A stretch of 64,000 bases of DNA, taken from contig JALGZK010000005.1 of the NCBI GenBank assembly GCA_025774935.1, positions 248,001-312,000 of the forward strand, read 5' to 3'. Shown piece after piece: positions 15,319-23,973 of this stretch. Each line of letters starts with the position of its first letter. Position 1 is the first letter of the stretch. Source of the DNA: a bacterium (lineage in GTDB: Bacteria > Joyebacterota > Joyebacteria > Joyebacterales > Joyebacteraceae). The notes under the pieces are model-generated. The model saw nothing but the letters and a program-made list of their open reading frames with translations, searched no databases and was not told the origin of the DNA. Made by a program: the position numbers and the translations under genes.

Positions 15319-16342
15319 TGCCTGTCGTCGCCTCCCTGAGCCTGGTCACGATCTTGGCGTCCACGTCTGTGTCGACGAAACGGCCCGCCGCCTTCACCGC
15401 GTTCTTGATCGCCTTCGCAGACGAGCTCCCGTGGGCGATGATGACGACCCCGTTCACCCCCAGGAGCGGCGCCCCCCCGTACTCCTGGTAGTCGAGCTGG
15501 CGCTTCAGCGACCCCAGACCGGCCAGGTCGCCGTCGTCACGGAGGGCGTTCGAGATGATGTCGATCACGCCCTCGGTGAGCTTGAGCATCACGTTCCCGA
15601 CGAATCCGTCGGTGACGATCACGTCGGCCTTGCCGCGAAGGAACGTTCTCCCCTCCACGTTGCCGACGAAGTTGATCGGGCACGCGGCAAGGAGGGGGTA
15701 CGCCTGCTGGACGAGCTCGCTCCCCTTCGACTCCTCCTCGCCGATGTTCATGAGCGCCACGCGCGGTCGCTCCCGGCCCACCACGTAGCGCACGTAGGCG
15801 TCTCCCATCATCGCGAACTCGACGAGGTCGCCGGGCCTGCAGTCAACGCTCGCCCCCACGTCGAGTACGAGCGTCGGCTCGTTCACTGTCGGGAAGAGAC
15901 TTGCGATCGCGGGGCGTCGCACGCCCGGCAGCATCCCGAGACCGAGAAGCGTCGACGCCACGACGGCGCCGGTGTTGCCCGCGCTCACGAGGCCGTCGAC
16001 CTCGCCGCGCTTGTGGAGGCCGGTGGCGACGACGATCGACGATCCCCGCTTGCGCCGCACGGCGCTCGCAGGCGACTCGTCCATCCCGATGACCTCGTCG
16101 GCGTGGACAACGCTCAGCGGAAGGTCCGACCCTCCGGCGGCCTCAAGGGCTTCGCGGACCGGCTCCTCCCGCCCCACGAGGACGACCTCGATGGCCCCCT
16201 CCGACTCGCGAACCGCCTCGACGGCGCCCTCCACCTCGACCGACGGGGCGCGCTCGCCCCCCATCGCGTCGACCGCGATCCTCGCGGGTCTCCCCGAATC
16301 CCCCATGCCACCAGTGCGGGTCTCTCCAGGAGCCTCCGGCAC
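15308..16342 (-). CDS. plsX: Phosphate acyltransferase PlsX
   Basis: A GTG at 16342, 4 bases after AAGGAG at the end of rpmF, gives 344 residues; an ATG at 16306 is the alternative. The family opening RIAVDAMGGERAP lies about 20 residues in. Other signatures include LGLGMLPGVRRPAIASLFPT, LDVGASVDCRPGDLVEFAMM and VTDGFVGNVMLKLTEG. PlsX converts acyl-ACP to acyl-phosphate for phospholipid synthesis at the membrane surface. The rpmF-plsX-fabH order is conserved in many bacteria. Confidence 0.94.
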   Translation of the reverse strand: MPEAPGETRTGGMGDSGRPARIAVDAMGGERAPSVEVEGAVEAVRESEGAIEVVLVGREEPVREALEAAGGSDLPLSVVHADEVIGMDESPASAVRRKRGSSIVVATGLHKRGEVDGLVSAGNTGAVVASTLLGLGMLPGVRRPAIASLFPTVNEPTLVLDVGASVDCRPGDLVEFAMMGDAYVRYVVGRERPRVALMNIGEEESKGSELVQQAYPLLAACPINFVGNVEGRTFLRGKADVIVTDGFVGNVMLKLTEGVIDIISNALRDDGDLAGLGSLKRQLDYQEYGGAPLLGVNGVVIIAHGSSSAKAIKNAVKAAGRFVDTDVDAKIVTRLREATTGNAR

Positions 16343-16343
16343 G

Positions 16344-16535
16344 CTACTCCTTCTCCTTCTTCTCCTCGACGACGATCTCTCGTCCATTATACGTCCCGCA
16401 GTGCGGGCAGACGCGGTGCGGCAGCTTGGACTCGCCGCACGAAGGGCACTTCGAGAAGCCCGGCCGCGCTATCTTCTTGTGCGTCCGGCGCTTACGGCCC
16501 CTCGTCTTGGAGCTCTTCCTTTTGGGTACGGCCAT
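16344..16535 (-). CDS. rpmF: Ribosomal protein L32, zinc-binding form
   Basis: At 63 residues it starts [20 protein letters not shown], the invariant L32 opening. Four cysteines (30, 33, 43, 46: CPSC..CPHC) form a zinc ribbon, so this is the C+ form. The Glu/Lys-rich tail ends EEKKEKE, whose coding bases also supply the ribosome binding site for plsX. As first gene it marks the 5' end of the fatty-acid operon. Confidence 0.96.
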   Translation of the reverse strand: MAVPKRKSSKTRGRKRRTHKKIARPGFSKCPSCGESKLPHRVCPHCGTYNGREIVVEEKKEKE

Positions 16536-16582
16536 GGTTCCTCCGGATGTTCCTGGATGGTCCTATACACCACTCTACGTCC

Positions 16583-16607
16583 GGCAGGGACCCCTGGGGT
16601 CCCTGCC
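16583..16607. terminator. Terminator-like hairpin between the energy operon and rpmF
   Basis: GGCAGGGACCCC-T-GGGGTCCCTGCC is a near-perfect palindrome. It lies after the stop of the giant oxidoreductase (16655) and before rpmF (16535), which is where the two minus-strand operons should be insulated. No clear U-run follows. Confidence 0.55.
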
Positions 16608-16654
16608 CGACAATCGAAGTTAGGGAATCATGTTAGAAACGGAAGGGGGGCAAG

Positions 16655-19600
16655 TCAAGGTCGAACTCCGCGACGGGCCACAACGTGGGGCTCCAGGCCG
16701 AGTTCCGCCGCGAGGTCCGCGAAACGGACCTCCAGAGCGTCCGTCCATCTGGGGTCGAACGTGACGGCCGGAGCCGCCGTCTCCTTGATCGCGAGCTGCG
16801 CCCGTCCGCTCGGCGTGGCGAATCCGCTGGCGTAGATGCCCTCTCCGCCCCACTGTCCGCCGGACTGCTCGTGACCGCCGGCCCCGCTCCCCCCGCCGGG
16901 GAGCCCGGCGGCGCGGAGTGCCTCGCCCATCTCGTGGGCCGCCTTCGTCGGCTCGGGGTCTCCGAAGGGAAGCCCCAGTGCCTCTCCCAGCGCCGCCAGG
17001 ACAGCCAGGTTGGACCTGCCCGCCGGCGCCCCGGTCGCGACCGCGGCGGGCTGGACCCGCCTCTCGCTGTTCGTGACGCTCCCCGAGCGCTCCGTGAAGG
17101 CGGCGAGCGGCACGACGGCGTGCGCGAGCCCCGAGGTCTCGCTCGGAGCCACGTCGAGGACCCCGAGGAAATCGAGCTTCAGCAGGGCCTCGCGGACGCG
17201 GTTCGGGTCGTCGGCGCCCGACACGGGGTCCTCCCCGACGACGAGCGCCGCCCGGACCTCCCCGCGCTCCATGGCCACGAGGATCTCGGATGCGTCCCGA
17301 AGCGACGGCGCCGGAACCGGCCCGCCGTAGACCTTCTCCAGTCGACCGCGACCGTCGCTCGTGTCGGCCGCGACGTGTCCAGGAAGGAGGAGCGGATCGA
17401 GACCCGCGTCGGTCGCGCCCTGTCCGTTGGCGCGAGCCCTGACGAAGAGAATGCCCGAACCGTTCCCGCCGGCCTTCCCGGCGAGGGCGGCCAGAGCGAC
17501 CGCGACGGACGCATCGCGGCTCGAGGTGGCGGCGTCGAACGACGTCGCTGCCGCGACGAGGACCGCGCGTCCGGCGGAGGCGAACGCTTCCGCCCCTCCG
17601 CTGAGTGCTTCCGAGACCTCCGGGGAGCCGATGTCCCCGCGCGCGAGGTCGGCGATGATCGCCCGGAGTTCGTCGACACCGTCGACGCCCTGCGGGATCT
17701 TCGCGGCATCCGCGACTCCCTTCTCGAGCGCGTGCTCGAGCATGGCGGCGAGTGCGCTGCCGAACCGGTGGCGCGGCACCTGGATCCACGAGTCGGCGAT
17801 TCCGGTCATCCGCGTCTCCGAGGGCGCGATGACGATGAGCTTCGCTCCGCGCGCCACGGCCTTCCTGACAGCGATCCCGGCGACCGTGGCCTCCTCGGCA
17901 AGGTCGGAATCCAGCAGGAGCACGACGTCCGAACCGCGGACGTCGGCGTAGCTCGCGGTCGAGGCGGCGTAGCCGAACGCGCGTCCGAGCGCCCCGAAGA
18001 CGTTCGACTCGCGGGCGAGCCCGAACGAAGCGACGTTCGGAGTCCCGAGGCCGGCGCGCGCGATCTTCTGAAGCCAGTACGCCTCTTCGTTCGTCAGGCC
18101 CGGGGAGCCGAAGACCGCGACGGACCCCGGACCGTGAGCCCTCGCCGCCGATGAGAGGCCCTCGGCGATCGCGGTGGTCGCATCCTCCCACGAGGCGTCG
18201 GCCAGGTTCCCGTTCGTCCTCATGAGCGGCGATTCGATGCGGTCGCCGAGCGCCCGGAAACCGAACCTGCCCCGGACGCAGAGGTTGCCCTCGTTCACTC
18301 CCTCGGAGGGGATGGCGACGATCTCGACGAGCGTGCCGTCGACCGTCGCGAGACCGATCGCGCAACCCGTCCCGCAGAACCCGCAGGTCGAGCGCGCGGT
18401 GTCGAGCGCCCACGGCCCCGGCTTCGGGAGATCGAGCGCGGCCGACAGCGCGGCGGTCGGACAGCTCGTGACGCACTGGCCGCACGACTCGCACGTGGTC
18501 TCGGCGAGCGGCCGATCGAGCGCCGGCTTCATCTGCGCCGCGAACCCTCGCCGGTAGAAGCCGAGCGCGGACGCGCCCTCGACCTGGTCGCAGACCCTGA
18601 TGCACCGCCCGCAGAGGATGCACTTCTCTGGCTCGAGGCGGATGAACGGATGCCGCTCGTCGGGCGGGTCGCTCACGACCTCGCCCCCGAACCCGCCGAA
18701 CGAGGCGCCGTACTCAGCAGCGTACTCGCGGAGCTGGCACGTGAACGCGGCGCTGCAGCCGCACTCGAGACAGCGCGTCGCCTCCTGGCGCGCCTGCTCC
18801 TCGGTGTAGCCGAGCTCGACCTCCTCCATCGTCTTGATCCGGCTCACGACGGGGAGCTCGGGCATCTCCGCGCGCTCCTTCTTCTCGACCGCGGCGAGCT
18901 CGGCCTCGGGGAACCCGTCCCACCGCTCCTTCGTGATGTTGAAGAACGAAGGCGGAGTGAACTCGCTCTCGCCCCTGAGGTAGCTGTCGATGGCGGCCGC
19001 GGCCTTCCCGCCGTCCGCGATCGCCTCGATCGCGGTGGCGGCGCCGCGGGCGACGTCCCCGCCCGAGTAGACGCGCTCGACCGACGTCACGCCGGTCGTC
19101 TCGTCGGTGACGATCGTGCCCCAGCGCGTGAGCTCGAGCTTGGCCTCGAGCGACTCCGGGTCCTTCTCGGCCGTGTCGTGGATGGCGGAGAGGTCCGGGA
19201 CCTGTCCGATGGCCGCGATGACGTTGTCGACCTCGAGCATGGTCTCGGAGCCCTCGATCGGAACGGGACGCCTTCTACCGCTGTCGTCCGGCTCCCCGAG
19301 CTCCATCCTGATGTACTCCATGCGCTCGCACCGGCCGTCGCCCTCGATTCTCGTGGGCGCCGCGAGGAAGTGCATCTCGACGCCCTCCTCGAGCGCCGCC
19401 TCGACCTCGACGTCCCACGCGGGCATCTCGGCACGCGAGCGGCGGTAGACGATCGTGACCTTCTCGGCTCCGAGCCTGAGTGACGTGCGCGCGGCGTCGA
19501 CCGCGGTGTTGCCGCCGCCGATGATGGCGACGTGCTTGCCGATCGTCACCTCCTCGCCGAGCCCCATCTTCTTCAGGAACTCGGTTCCGGCCCAGACGCC

Positions 19601-20509
19601 CTCGAGCTCCTCCCCCGGGACCTTCATGAGCCGGCTCCCCATAGCGCCGAGCCCGAGGAAGACCGCGTCGAAGCCCTGCTCGAACAGGTCGGCGATCGTG
19701 AAGTCGCGGCCGAGCGCTTCCCCATACCTCATCTCGACGCCGAGCGTCGTGATGAGCCCGATCTCAGTGTCGAGCGTGTCCTTCGGGAGGCGGTACTCGG
19801 GAATCCCGTAGCGGAGCATGCCGCCGGGCGCGGGCAGCGCCTCGAAGACGGCCGTCGCGTGTCCCTTCTGCGCGAGGTAGTAGGCCGCGGTGAGGCTTCC
19901 CGGGCCCGCGCCGACGAGGGCGACCCGCTTCCCGGTCGGCTCAGCCGTCTCCGGCACGTACGGGTCCTCGTGGTCCGCGTCCCAGTCCGCCGCGTAGCGC
20001 TTGAGGTAATCGATCCCCACCGCGCTGTCGACGGCGTTCCGCCGGCACTCGCCCTCGCATGGCCGCGTGCACACCCGTCCGATGGAGAGCGGGAACGGGT
20101 TCACGTCCTTCACGAGAGCGGCGGCCTCGCGGTACTTCTCCTGAGCGATGAGGGCGATGTAGCCCTGGACGTCCACGCCGGCGGGGCAAGCCGCCTTGCA
20201 CGGGGCCACGCAGTCCCCGCGGTGGTTCGAGAGCAGGAGCTCGAGCGCCATCTTGCGGACGGCGTGCACGTCCTCGGAATCGGTCCAGATCTTCATCCCG
20301 GGCGCGACGTGCGTGCCGCACGCCGGGACGTATCTGGCGACCCCCTCGAGCTTGACGGCGCAAAGCCAGCACGAGGTGAACGGCGGGAGCTGGGGGTCGT
20401 CACACAGCGTCGGTATGAAGAACCCGTGCTCCCGCGCCGCGGCGAGGATCGTCGCCCCCGCCGCGACCTCTACCTCGCTACCGTTCAGGAAGACCTTGAT
20501 GCGCGCCAC
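16655..20509 (-). CDS. Multidomain iron-sulfur oxidoreductase: 2Fe-2S / NfnB-GltD flavoprotein / 2[4Fe-4S] / NuoG-FdhA-like domain
   Basis: The protein has 1284 residues. In order: a 2Fe-2S domain (Cys36, 47, 50, 64); a Cys-rich linker (CVAPCKAACP, CTRPCEGECRR) and GltD/NfnB-like FAD-NAD(P) domain (VALVGAGPGSLTAAYYLA, VAIIGGGNTAVDAARTS); two [4Fe-4S] clusters (CILCGRCIRVC, CESCGQCVTSC); then a molybdopterin-oxidoreductase-like part beginning CGFCGTGCAIGLAT. Where formate dehydrogenases have the molybdenum-binding Cys/Sec (ARLxHSPT-like), this protein has FGLARESN, so formate oxidation is unlikely. It more resembles NuoG or an electron-bifurcating transhydrogenase subunit. It follows nuoF- and nuoE-like genes and probably forms a complex with them. 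The exact reaction is inferred. Confidence 0.8.
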   Translation of the reverse strand: MARIKVFLNGSEVEVAAGATILAAAREHGFFIPTLCDDPQLPPFTSCWLCAVKLEGVARYVPACGTHVAPGMKIWTDSEDVHAVRKMALELLLSNHRGDCVAPCKAACPAGVDVQGYIALIAQEKYREAAALVKDVNPFPLSIGRVCTRPCEGECRRNAVDSAVGIDYLKRYAADWDADHEDPYVPETAEPTGKRVALVGAGPGSLTAAYYLAQKGHATAVFEALPAPGGMLRYGIPEYRLPKDTLDTEIGLITTLGVEMRYGEALGRDFTIADLFEQGFDAVFLGLGAMGSRLMKVPGEELEGVWAGTEFLKKMGLGEEVTIGKHVAIIGGGNTAVDAARTSLRLGAEKVTIVYRRSRAEMPAWDVEVEAALEEGVEMHFLAAPTRIEGDGRCERMEYIRMELGEPDDSGRRRPVPIEGSETMLEVDNVIAAIGQVPDLSAIHDTAEKDPESLEAKLELTRWGTIVTDETTGVTSVERVYSGGDVARGAATAIEAIADGGKAAAAIDSYLRGESEFTPPSFFNITKERWDGFPEAELAAVEKKERAEMPELPVVSRIKTMEEVELGYTEEQARQEATRCLECGCSAAFTCQLREYAAEYGASFGGFGGEVVSDPPDERHPFIRLEPEKCILCGRCIRVCDQVEGASALGFYRRGFAAQMKPALDRPLAETTCESCGQCVTSCPTAALSAALDLPKPGPWALDTARSTCGFCGTGCAIGLATVDGTLVEIVAIPSEGVNEGNLCVRGRFGFRALGDRIESPLMRTNGNLADASWEDATTAIAEGLSSAARAHGPGSVAVFGSPGLTNEEAYWLQKIARAGLGTPNVASFGLARESNVFGALGRAFGYAASTASYADVRGSDVVLLLDSDLAEEATVAGIAVRKAVARGAKLIVIAPSETRMTGIADSWIQVPRHRFGSALAAMLEHALEKGVADAAKIPQGVDGVDELRAIIADLARGDIGSPEVSEALSGGAEAFASAGRAVLVAAATSFDAATSSRDASVAVALAALAGKAGGNGSGILFVRARANGQGATDAGLDPLLLPGHVAADTSDGRGRLEKVYGGPVPAPSLRDASEILVAMERGEVRAALVVGEDPVSGADDPNRVREALLKLDFLGVLDVAPSETSGLAHAVVPLAAFTERSGSVTNSERRVQPAAVATGAPAGRSNLAVLAALGEALGLPFGDPEPTKAAHEMGEALRAAGLPGGGSGAGGHEQSGGQWGGEGIYASGFATPSGRAQLAIKETAAPAVTFDPRWTDALEVRFADLAAELGLEPHVVARRGVRP

Positions 20510-20572
20510 GACTCGCTCTCTCCTGGTACGACGGGATCCGGGCCCTCGCTCGAAGGCGGCCGGAAGTGTCCT

Positions 20573-22360
20573 CTACTCCACGATGACGGCGTCGAACTTG
20601 CAGGCCGCCCGGCACGCGTCGCACTTCGTGCAGAGCTCCTGATCGATCGTGTGTATTCCCTTCCTCTCGCCGGAGACGGCCCCGACCGGACAGACCTTGT
20701 CACAGAGCGTGCAGCCCGTGCACGCTTCCGGATCGATCGTGTAGGTCAGGAGAGGCTTGCAGGCGTGCGCCGGACACCGCTTCTCGTTGATGTGCGCTTC
20801 GTACTCGTCCCGGAAGTACCTCAGCGTGGTGAGCACCGGGTTCGGCGCGCTCTGGCCCAGGCCGCAGAGCGACGACGACACGATCTTGTCGCCGAGTTCC
20901 TCGAGGAGCTCGATGTCACCCTCCCGCCCCTCACCCTCACAGATGCGCTCGAGAACCTCGAGCATCCGCTTCGTGCCCACGCGGCAGAAGGTGCACTTCC
21001 CGCAGCTCTCGTCCTGAGTGAAGTTGAGGAAGAAACGGGCGATGTCGACCATGCACGTGGTGTCGTCCATGACGACCATGCCGCCGGATCCCATGATCGC
21101 GCCGGTCTTGACGAGCGACTCGTAGTCGACGGCTATGTCGAAGTGCTCGCGAGGGATGCAGCCGCCCGACGGGCCGCCGAGCTGGACCGCCTTGAACTCG
21201 TGGTCCCCGGGCACCCCGCCGCCGACCTCGTCGATCACCTCGCGGAGTCCGATCCCCATGGGGACCTCGACCAGTCCGCCGCGCGCGATCTTGCCCGCGA
21301 GCGCGAAGACCTTCGTGCCCTTGCTCGTCTCCGTGCCGTAGGCCGCGTACGCCTCGGGCCCGTTCGCGATGATCCAGGGGACGTTCGCGTAGGTCTCGAC
21401 GTTGTTGATGTTGCTCGGCTTGCGCCAGAGCCCCTCGACGGCCGGGTACGGCGGACGGATGCGCGGCATGCCGCGCCGCCCCTCGATCGACGCCATGAGC
21501 GCGGTCTCCTCCCCGCACACGAACGCTCCCGCGCCCTCTTTGACGTGGACGTCGAACGAGAAGTCCGTTCCGAAGAGACCGTCACCGATGAATCCACGCT
21601 CACGCGCGTCGGCGATGGCGATCTCGAGCCGCTTCACCGCGAGCGGGTACTCGGCCCGGACGTAGAAGTAGCCCTCGTCCGCACCGATCGCGAAACCGGC
21701 GATCGCGAGCCCCTCGAGGACCGAGTGCGGGTCGCCCTCCAGGATGCTCCTGTCCATGAACGCCCCGGGGTCGCCCTCGTCGGCGTTGACGATGACGTAC
21801 TTCTTCTCGCCGGGCGACTTCTTCGCCAGGTCCCACTTCACGCCGGTCGGGAACCCCGCGCCCCCGCGGCCGCGGAGGCCCGACTCCTTCATGACCGCGA
21901 TGACGTCGTTGGGGGTCATCGAAGTGAGCGCCTTCTCGAGCGCCGCGTAGCCGCCGGCCTCGATGTACTCGTCGATCGACTCGGGGTCGATCGTTCCGGC
22001 GTTCCTGAGAACGAGCCTCACCTGCCTGCTGTAGTAGGCCTCGTCGGGAAGCTCCCTGTCCTCAGCGCGGACGAGCCACTCCTCCACGGGGGTCCCGCCG
22101 ACCAGATGCTCCTCCACGATCCGCCCGACCTGCTCCGCTGTGATCCCGCCGTAGGTCTGTCTTCCCTCACCCGGGAGGTCGACGTCCACGATCGGCTCGC
22201 TGTAGCACATCCCGACGCAGCCCGTGCGTCGGAGACGCACGTCGAGATTCCTCGCCGCGATCTCGCTCTCGAAGGCGCTCATGACGTCGGCTGCGCCGGC
22301 GGCGATCCCGCAGCTCGACAGACCGACCGTCACCTGGGCAAGGGTCCCGGTTTCCGCCAT
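20573..22360 (-). CDS. nuoF: NuoF/HydB-like NADH-binding flavoprotein subunit
   Basis: The 595-residue protein has four parts. A thioredoxin-like 2Fe-2S domain spans about 1-100 (CGIAAGAADV, RRTGCVGMCYSEP). The NuoF core holds FMN and NADH (GLRGRGGAGFPTGVKW, VNADEGDPGAFMDR, GAGAFVCGEETALMASIEG). A [4Fe-4S] site is at ESCGKCTFCRVGTKRMLEVL, and a C-terminal 2[4Fe-4S] ferredoxin ends it (CTGCTLCDKVCPVGA, CTKCDACRAACKFDA). This layout is that of HydB of bifurcating hydrogenases and of soluble NuoF homologues. The 86-base gap before it holds a small GTCCGT-GCGA-ACGGAC hairpin (22416-22431). No hydrogenase catalytic subunit is present in the window. Confidence 0.88.
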   Translation of the reverse strand: MAETGTLAQVTVGLSSCGIAAGAADVMSAFESEIAARNLDVRLRRTGCVGMCYSEPIVDVDLPGEGRQTYGGITAEQVGRIVEEHLVGGTPVEEWLVRAEDRELPDEAYYSRQVRLVLRNAGTIDPESIDEYIEAGGYAALEKALTSMTPNDVIAVMKESGLRGRGGAGFPTGVKWDLAKKSPGEKKYVIVNADEGDPGAFMDRSILEGDPHSVLEGLAIAGFAIGADEGYFYVRAEYPLAVKRLEIAIADARERGFIGDGLFGTDFSFDVHVKEGAGAFVCGEETALMASIEGRRGMPRIRPPYPAVEGLWRKPSNINNVETYANVPWIIANGPEAYAAYGTETSKGTKVFALAGKIARGGLVEVPMGIGLREVIDEVGGGVPGDHEFKAVQLGGPSGGCIPREHFDIAVDYESLVKTGAIMGSGGMVVMDDTTCMVDIARFFLNFTQDESCGKCTFCRVGTKRMLEVLERICEGEGREGDIELLEELGDKIVSSSLCGLGQSAPNPVLTTLRYFRDEYEAHINEKRCPAHACKPLLTYTIDPEACTGCTLCDKVCPVGAVSGERKGIHTIDQELCTKCDACRAACKFDAVIVE

Positions 22361-22446
22361 CTCTCCCTCTTCACGACTTGCGCCGCGCGGGTCTCTGCCC
22401 GCCCGGCGCGCCCGAGGTCCGTGCGAACGGACGGAGGCCCGCCCGC

Positions 22447-22938
22447 TTACTTCCCGTACTTCCTCACGATCCGCCGCGCCTCGTCGGGCGTGAGCCGGCC
22501 GAACGTGTCGTCTTCGATCATCATGACCGGGGCGAGGCTGCAGCAGCCGACACAGGCGACGGACTCGACGGTGAACTCACCGTCGGGCGTCGTCTCCCCG
22601 TCCTCTACGCCGAGCTCCGCGCAGAGCGCGTCGGTCAGCGCCGGCGCCCCCTGAACGTGGCAGGCGGTGCCGTGGCAGACCCTCGCGACGTGCTTCCCCG
22701 CGGGCTTCAGCCGGAACTGCGAGTAGAAGCTCGCAACTCCGAAGACCTGAGACGCGGGGACGCCGGCGCGCTCGGCGATCCGCTCCATCACGTCGGCCGG
22801 GAGGTACCCGACCCGCGCCTGCACCCTCTGAAGGATCGGGATCAACGACCCCGGCCTCCCGGCGTACTCCGCCGCGATCTCGTCCACGACGGCGAGGTTC
22901 TCGTCCGTGGCCTCTCTCGCGTGATGCGTCGCGCCCAT
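22447..22938 (-). CDS. nuoE: NuoE/HydC-like 24-kDa [2Fe-2S] subunit
   Basis: The 163-residue protein opens with a helical part containing LIPILQRVQARVGYLPADVM. The thioredoxin-like domain follows, with cluster cysteines in CHGTACHVQGAP and SVACVGCCSLAPVMMI. It partners NuoF in NADH dehydrogenase modules, bifurcating hydrogenases and transhydrogenases. Its position directly before the nuoF-like gene supports a soluble NuoEF module here, since no membrane Nuo subunits are encoded nearby. Confidence 0.92.
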   Translation of the reverse strand: MGATHHAREATDENLAVVDEIAAEYAGRPGSLIPILQRVQARVGYLPADVMERIAERAGVPASQVFGVASFYSQFRLKPAGKHVARVCHGTACHVQGAPALTDALCAELGVEDGETTPDGEFTVESVACVGCCSLAPVMMIEDDTFGRLTPDEARRIVRKYGK

Positions 22939-22976
22939 CGGTCTCCTCAGGTGGGCCGTACCGCGGCCCCCGGCCC

Positions 22977-23399
22977 CTATGTGTCCAGCGTCCTCGCGCA
23001 GTCGCCGAAGTAGAACGACGACTCGAACTCCACCCTGTCTGGCGAGTCGGCCGCGTGGACGGCGTTCTCTCTCACGCTCGTTCCGTAGAGCGCCCGTATG
23101 GTCCCGGGGGCAGCCTCTCCAGGGTCGGTCGCGCCGACGACCTCCCTCAGGAGCGCGACAGCGCCCGGCGCCCTGAGCACGAGCCCGACCGAGAGCCCCG
23201 AGGTCATGAACTCGACGAGCCCCTCGAAGAACGGCTTCCCCTCGTGCACGCCGTAGAGCCCGGCCGCCTCGTCGCGAGTGAGCCTCCTCGAGGCTACGCC
23301 CAGGATCTCGAAGCCGGCGCGTTCGAGCTCTGTCACGATCCCGCCGACGTGTCCCTCGGCGAGCGCCCTCGGCTTGACGATGAGGAAGGTCGTCTCCAT
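22977..23399 (-). CDS. ndk: Nucleoside diphosphate kinase, divergent
   Basis: The ATG at 23399 (METTFLIVKP) gives 140 residues, the usual size. The phosphate-carrying histidine is His115 in ENAVHAADSPDRVEFE, and TIRALYGTS matches the family. The usual KPDGVQRGL is KPRALAEGH here, so it is a divergent member. The enzyme moves the gamma phosphate between nucleotides, which fits its place beside succinyl-CoA synthetase. Only one base separates the korC stop codon from its start. Confidence 0.88.
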   Translation of the reverse strand: METTFLIVKPRALAEGHVGGIVTELERAGFEILGVASRRLTRDEAAGLYGVHEGKPFFEGLVEFMTSGLSVGLVLRAPGAVALLREVVGATDPGEAAPGTIRALYGTSVRENAVHAADSPDRVEFESSFYFGDCARTLDT

Positions 23400-23400
23400 C

Positions 23401-23958
23401 TCACTCCCCCCCGAGGGCATCCCTGGCTGCCTCGCGTCCCACGTTCAGGGCCTTCTCGTTCGCGAGCTCGGTGCCCTTGGGTACCCTCGCGAGCACCGCC
23501 GAGCGCAGGCTGGGCCAGCTCACGGCTCCCGTGAGCTCTCCGATCGCCCCCAGCGCGACGACGTTGGCGAAGAGCTTCCGGCCGCACTGCTCGATTGCGA
23601 GCATCGTGAACGGGATCCCGATCGCCCCCGGGTGGTCGACGTTCTCGACAAGGTACGAGTCGACCACGAGCATCCCGCCGTCAGCCAGCGAGCCGACGTA
23701 CTCGTCGAGGGCCGGCTGGCTCATGGCGAGGAGGACGTTGACCTTCGTCGCCTTGGGGTAATCGATCTCCGTGTCCGAGATCACCACGTCCGTCTTGCTC
23801 TTCCCGCCGCGCGCCTCGGGACCGTAGCTCTGCGTCTGGACGGCGTTCTTCCCGTCGTAGACCGACGCGGCCTCCGCCAGCAGCTTCCCCGCCAGCATGA
23901 GACCCTGCCCCCCCGCGCCCGACAGCCTGATCTCGTACCTTCCGAGCTTCTCGCTCAT
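23401..23958 (-). CDS. korC: 2-oxoglutarate:ferredoxin oxidoreductase gamma subunit
   Basis: The 185-residue protein has the pyruvate/ketoisovalerate oxidoreductase gamma fold: RLSGAGGQGLMLAGKLLAEA, QSYGPEARGGKSKTDVVIS, VNVLLAMSQPALDEY and LFANVVALGAIGELTG. It completes the KorDABC enzyme. It lies 15 bases after korB. Confidence 0.92.
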   Translation of the reverse strand: MSEKLGRYEIRLSGAGGQGLMLAGKLLAEAASVYDGKNAVQTQSYGPEARGGKSKTDVVISDTEIDYPKATKVNVLLAMSQPALDEYVGSLADGGMLVVDSYLVENVDHPGAIGIPFTMLAIEQCGRKLFANVVALGAIGELTGAVSWPSLRSAVLARVPKGTELANEKALNVGREAARDALGGE

Positions 23959-23973
23959 CGCCTCGCGGAACTC

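Noticed and set aside
16620-18623. 667-residue minus-strand ORF
   Set aside because: It is an Arg-rich shadow frame of the 1284-residue oxidoreductase, without any family motif.
16655-20509. Formate dehydrogenase alpha subunit annotation
   Set aside because: The Cys/Sec that binds molybdenum is not found at the expected place, so catalytic FDH activity is not claimed.
19532-22654. 1040-residue plus-strand ORF
   Set aside because: It is an antisense shadow of the nuoE/nuoF and oxidoreductase genes, rich in Arg, Asp and Val as expected for GC-rich antisense frames.
20573-22938. Bifurcating [FeFe]-hydrogenase or respiratory complex I
   Set aside because: No hydrogenase H-cluster subunit and no membrane Nuo subunits are in the window. 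Only the soluble NuoEF-like module is supported.
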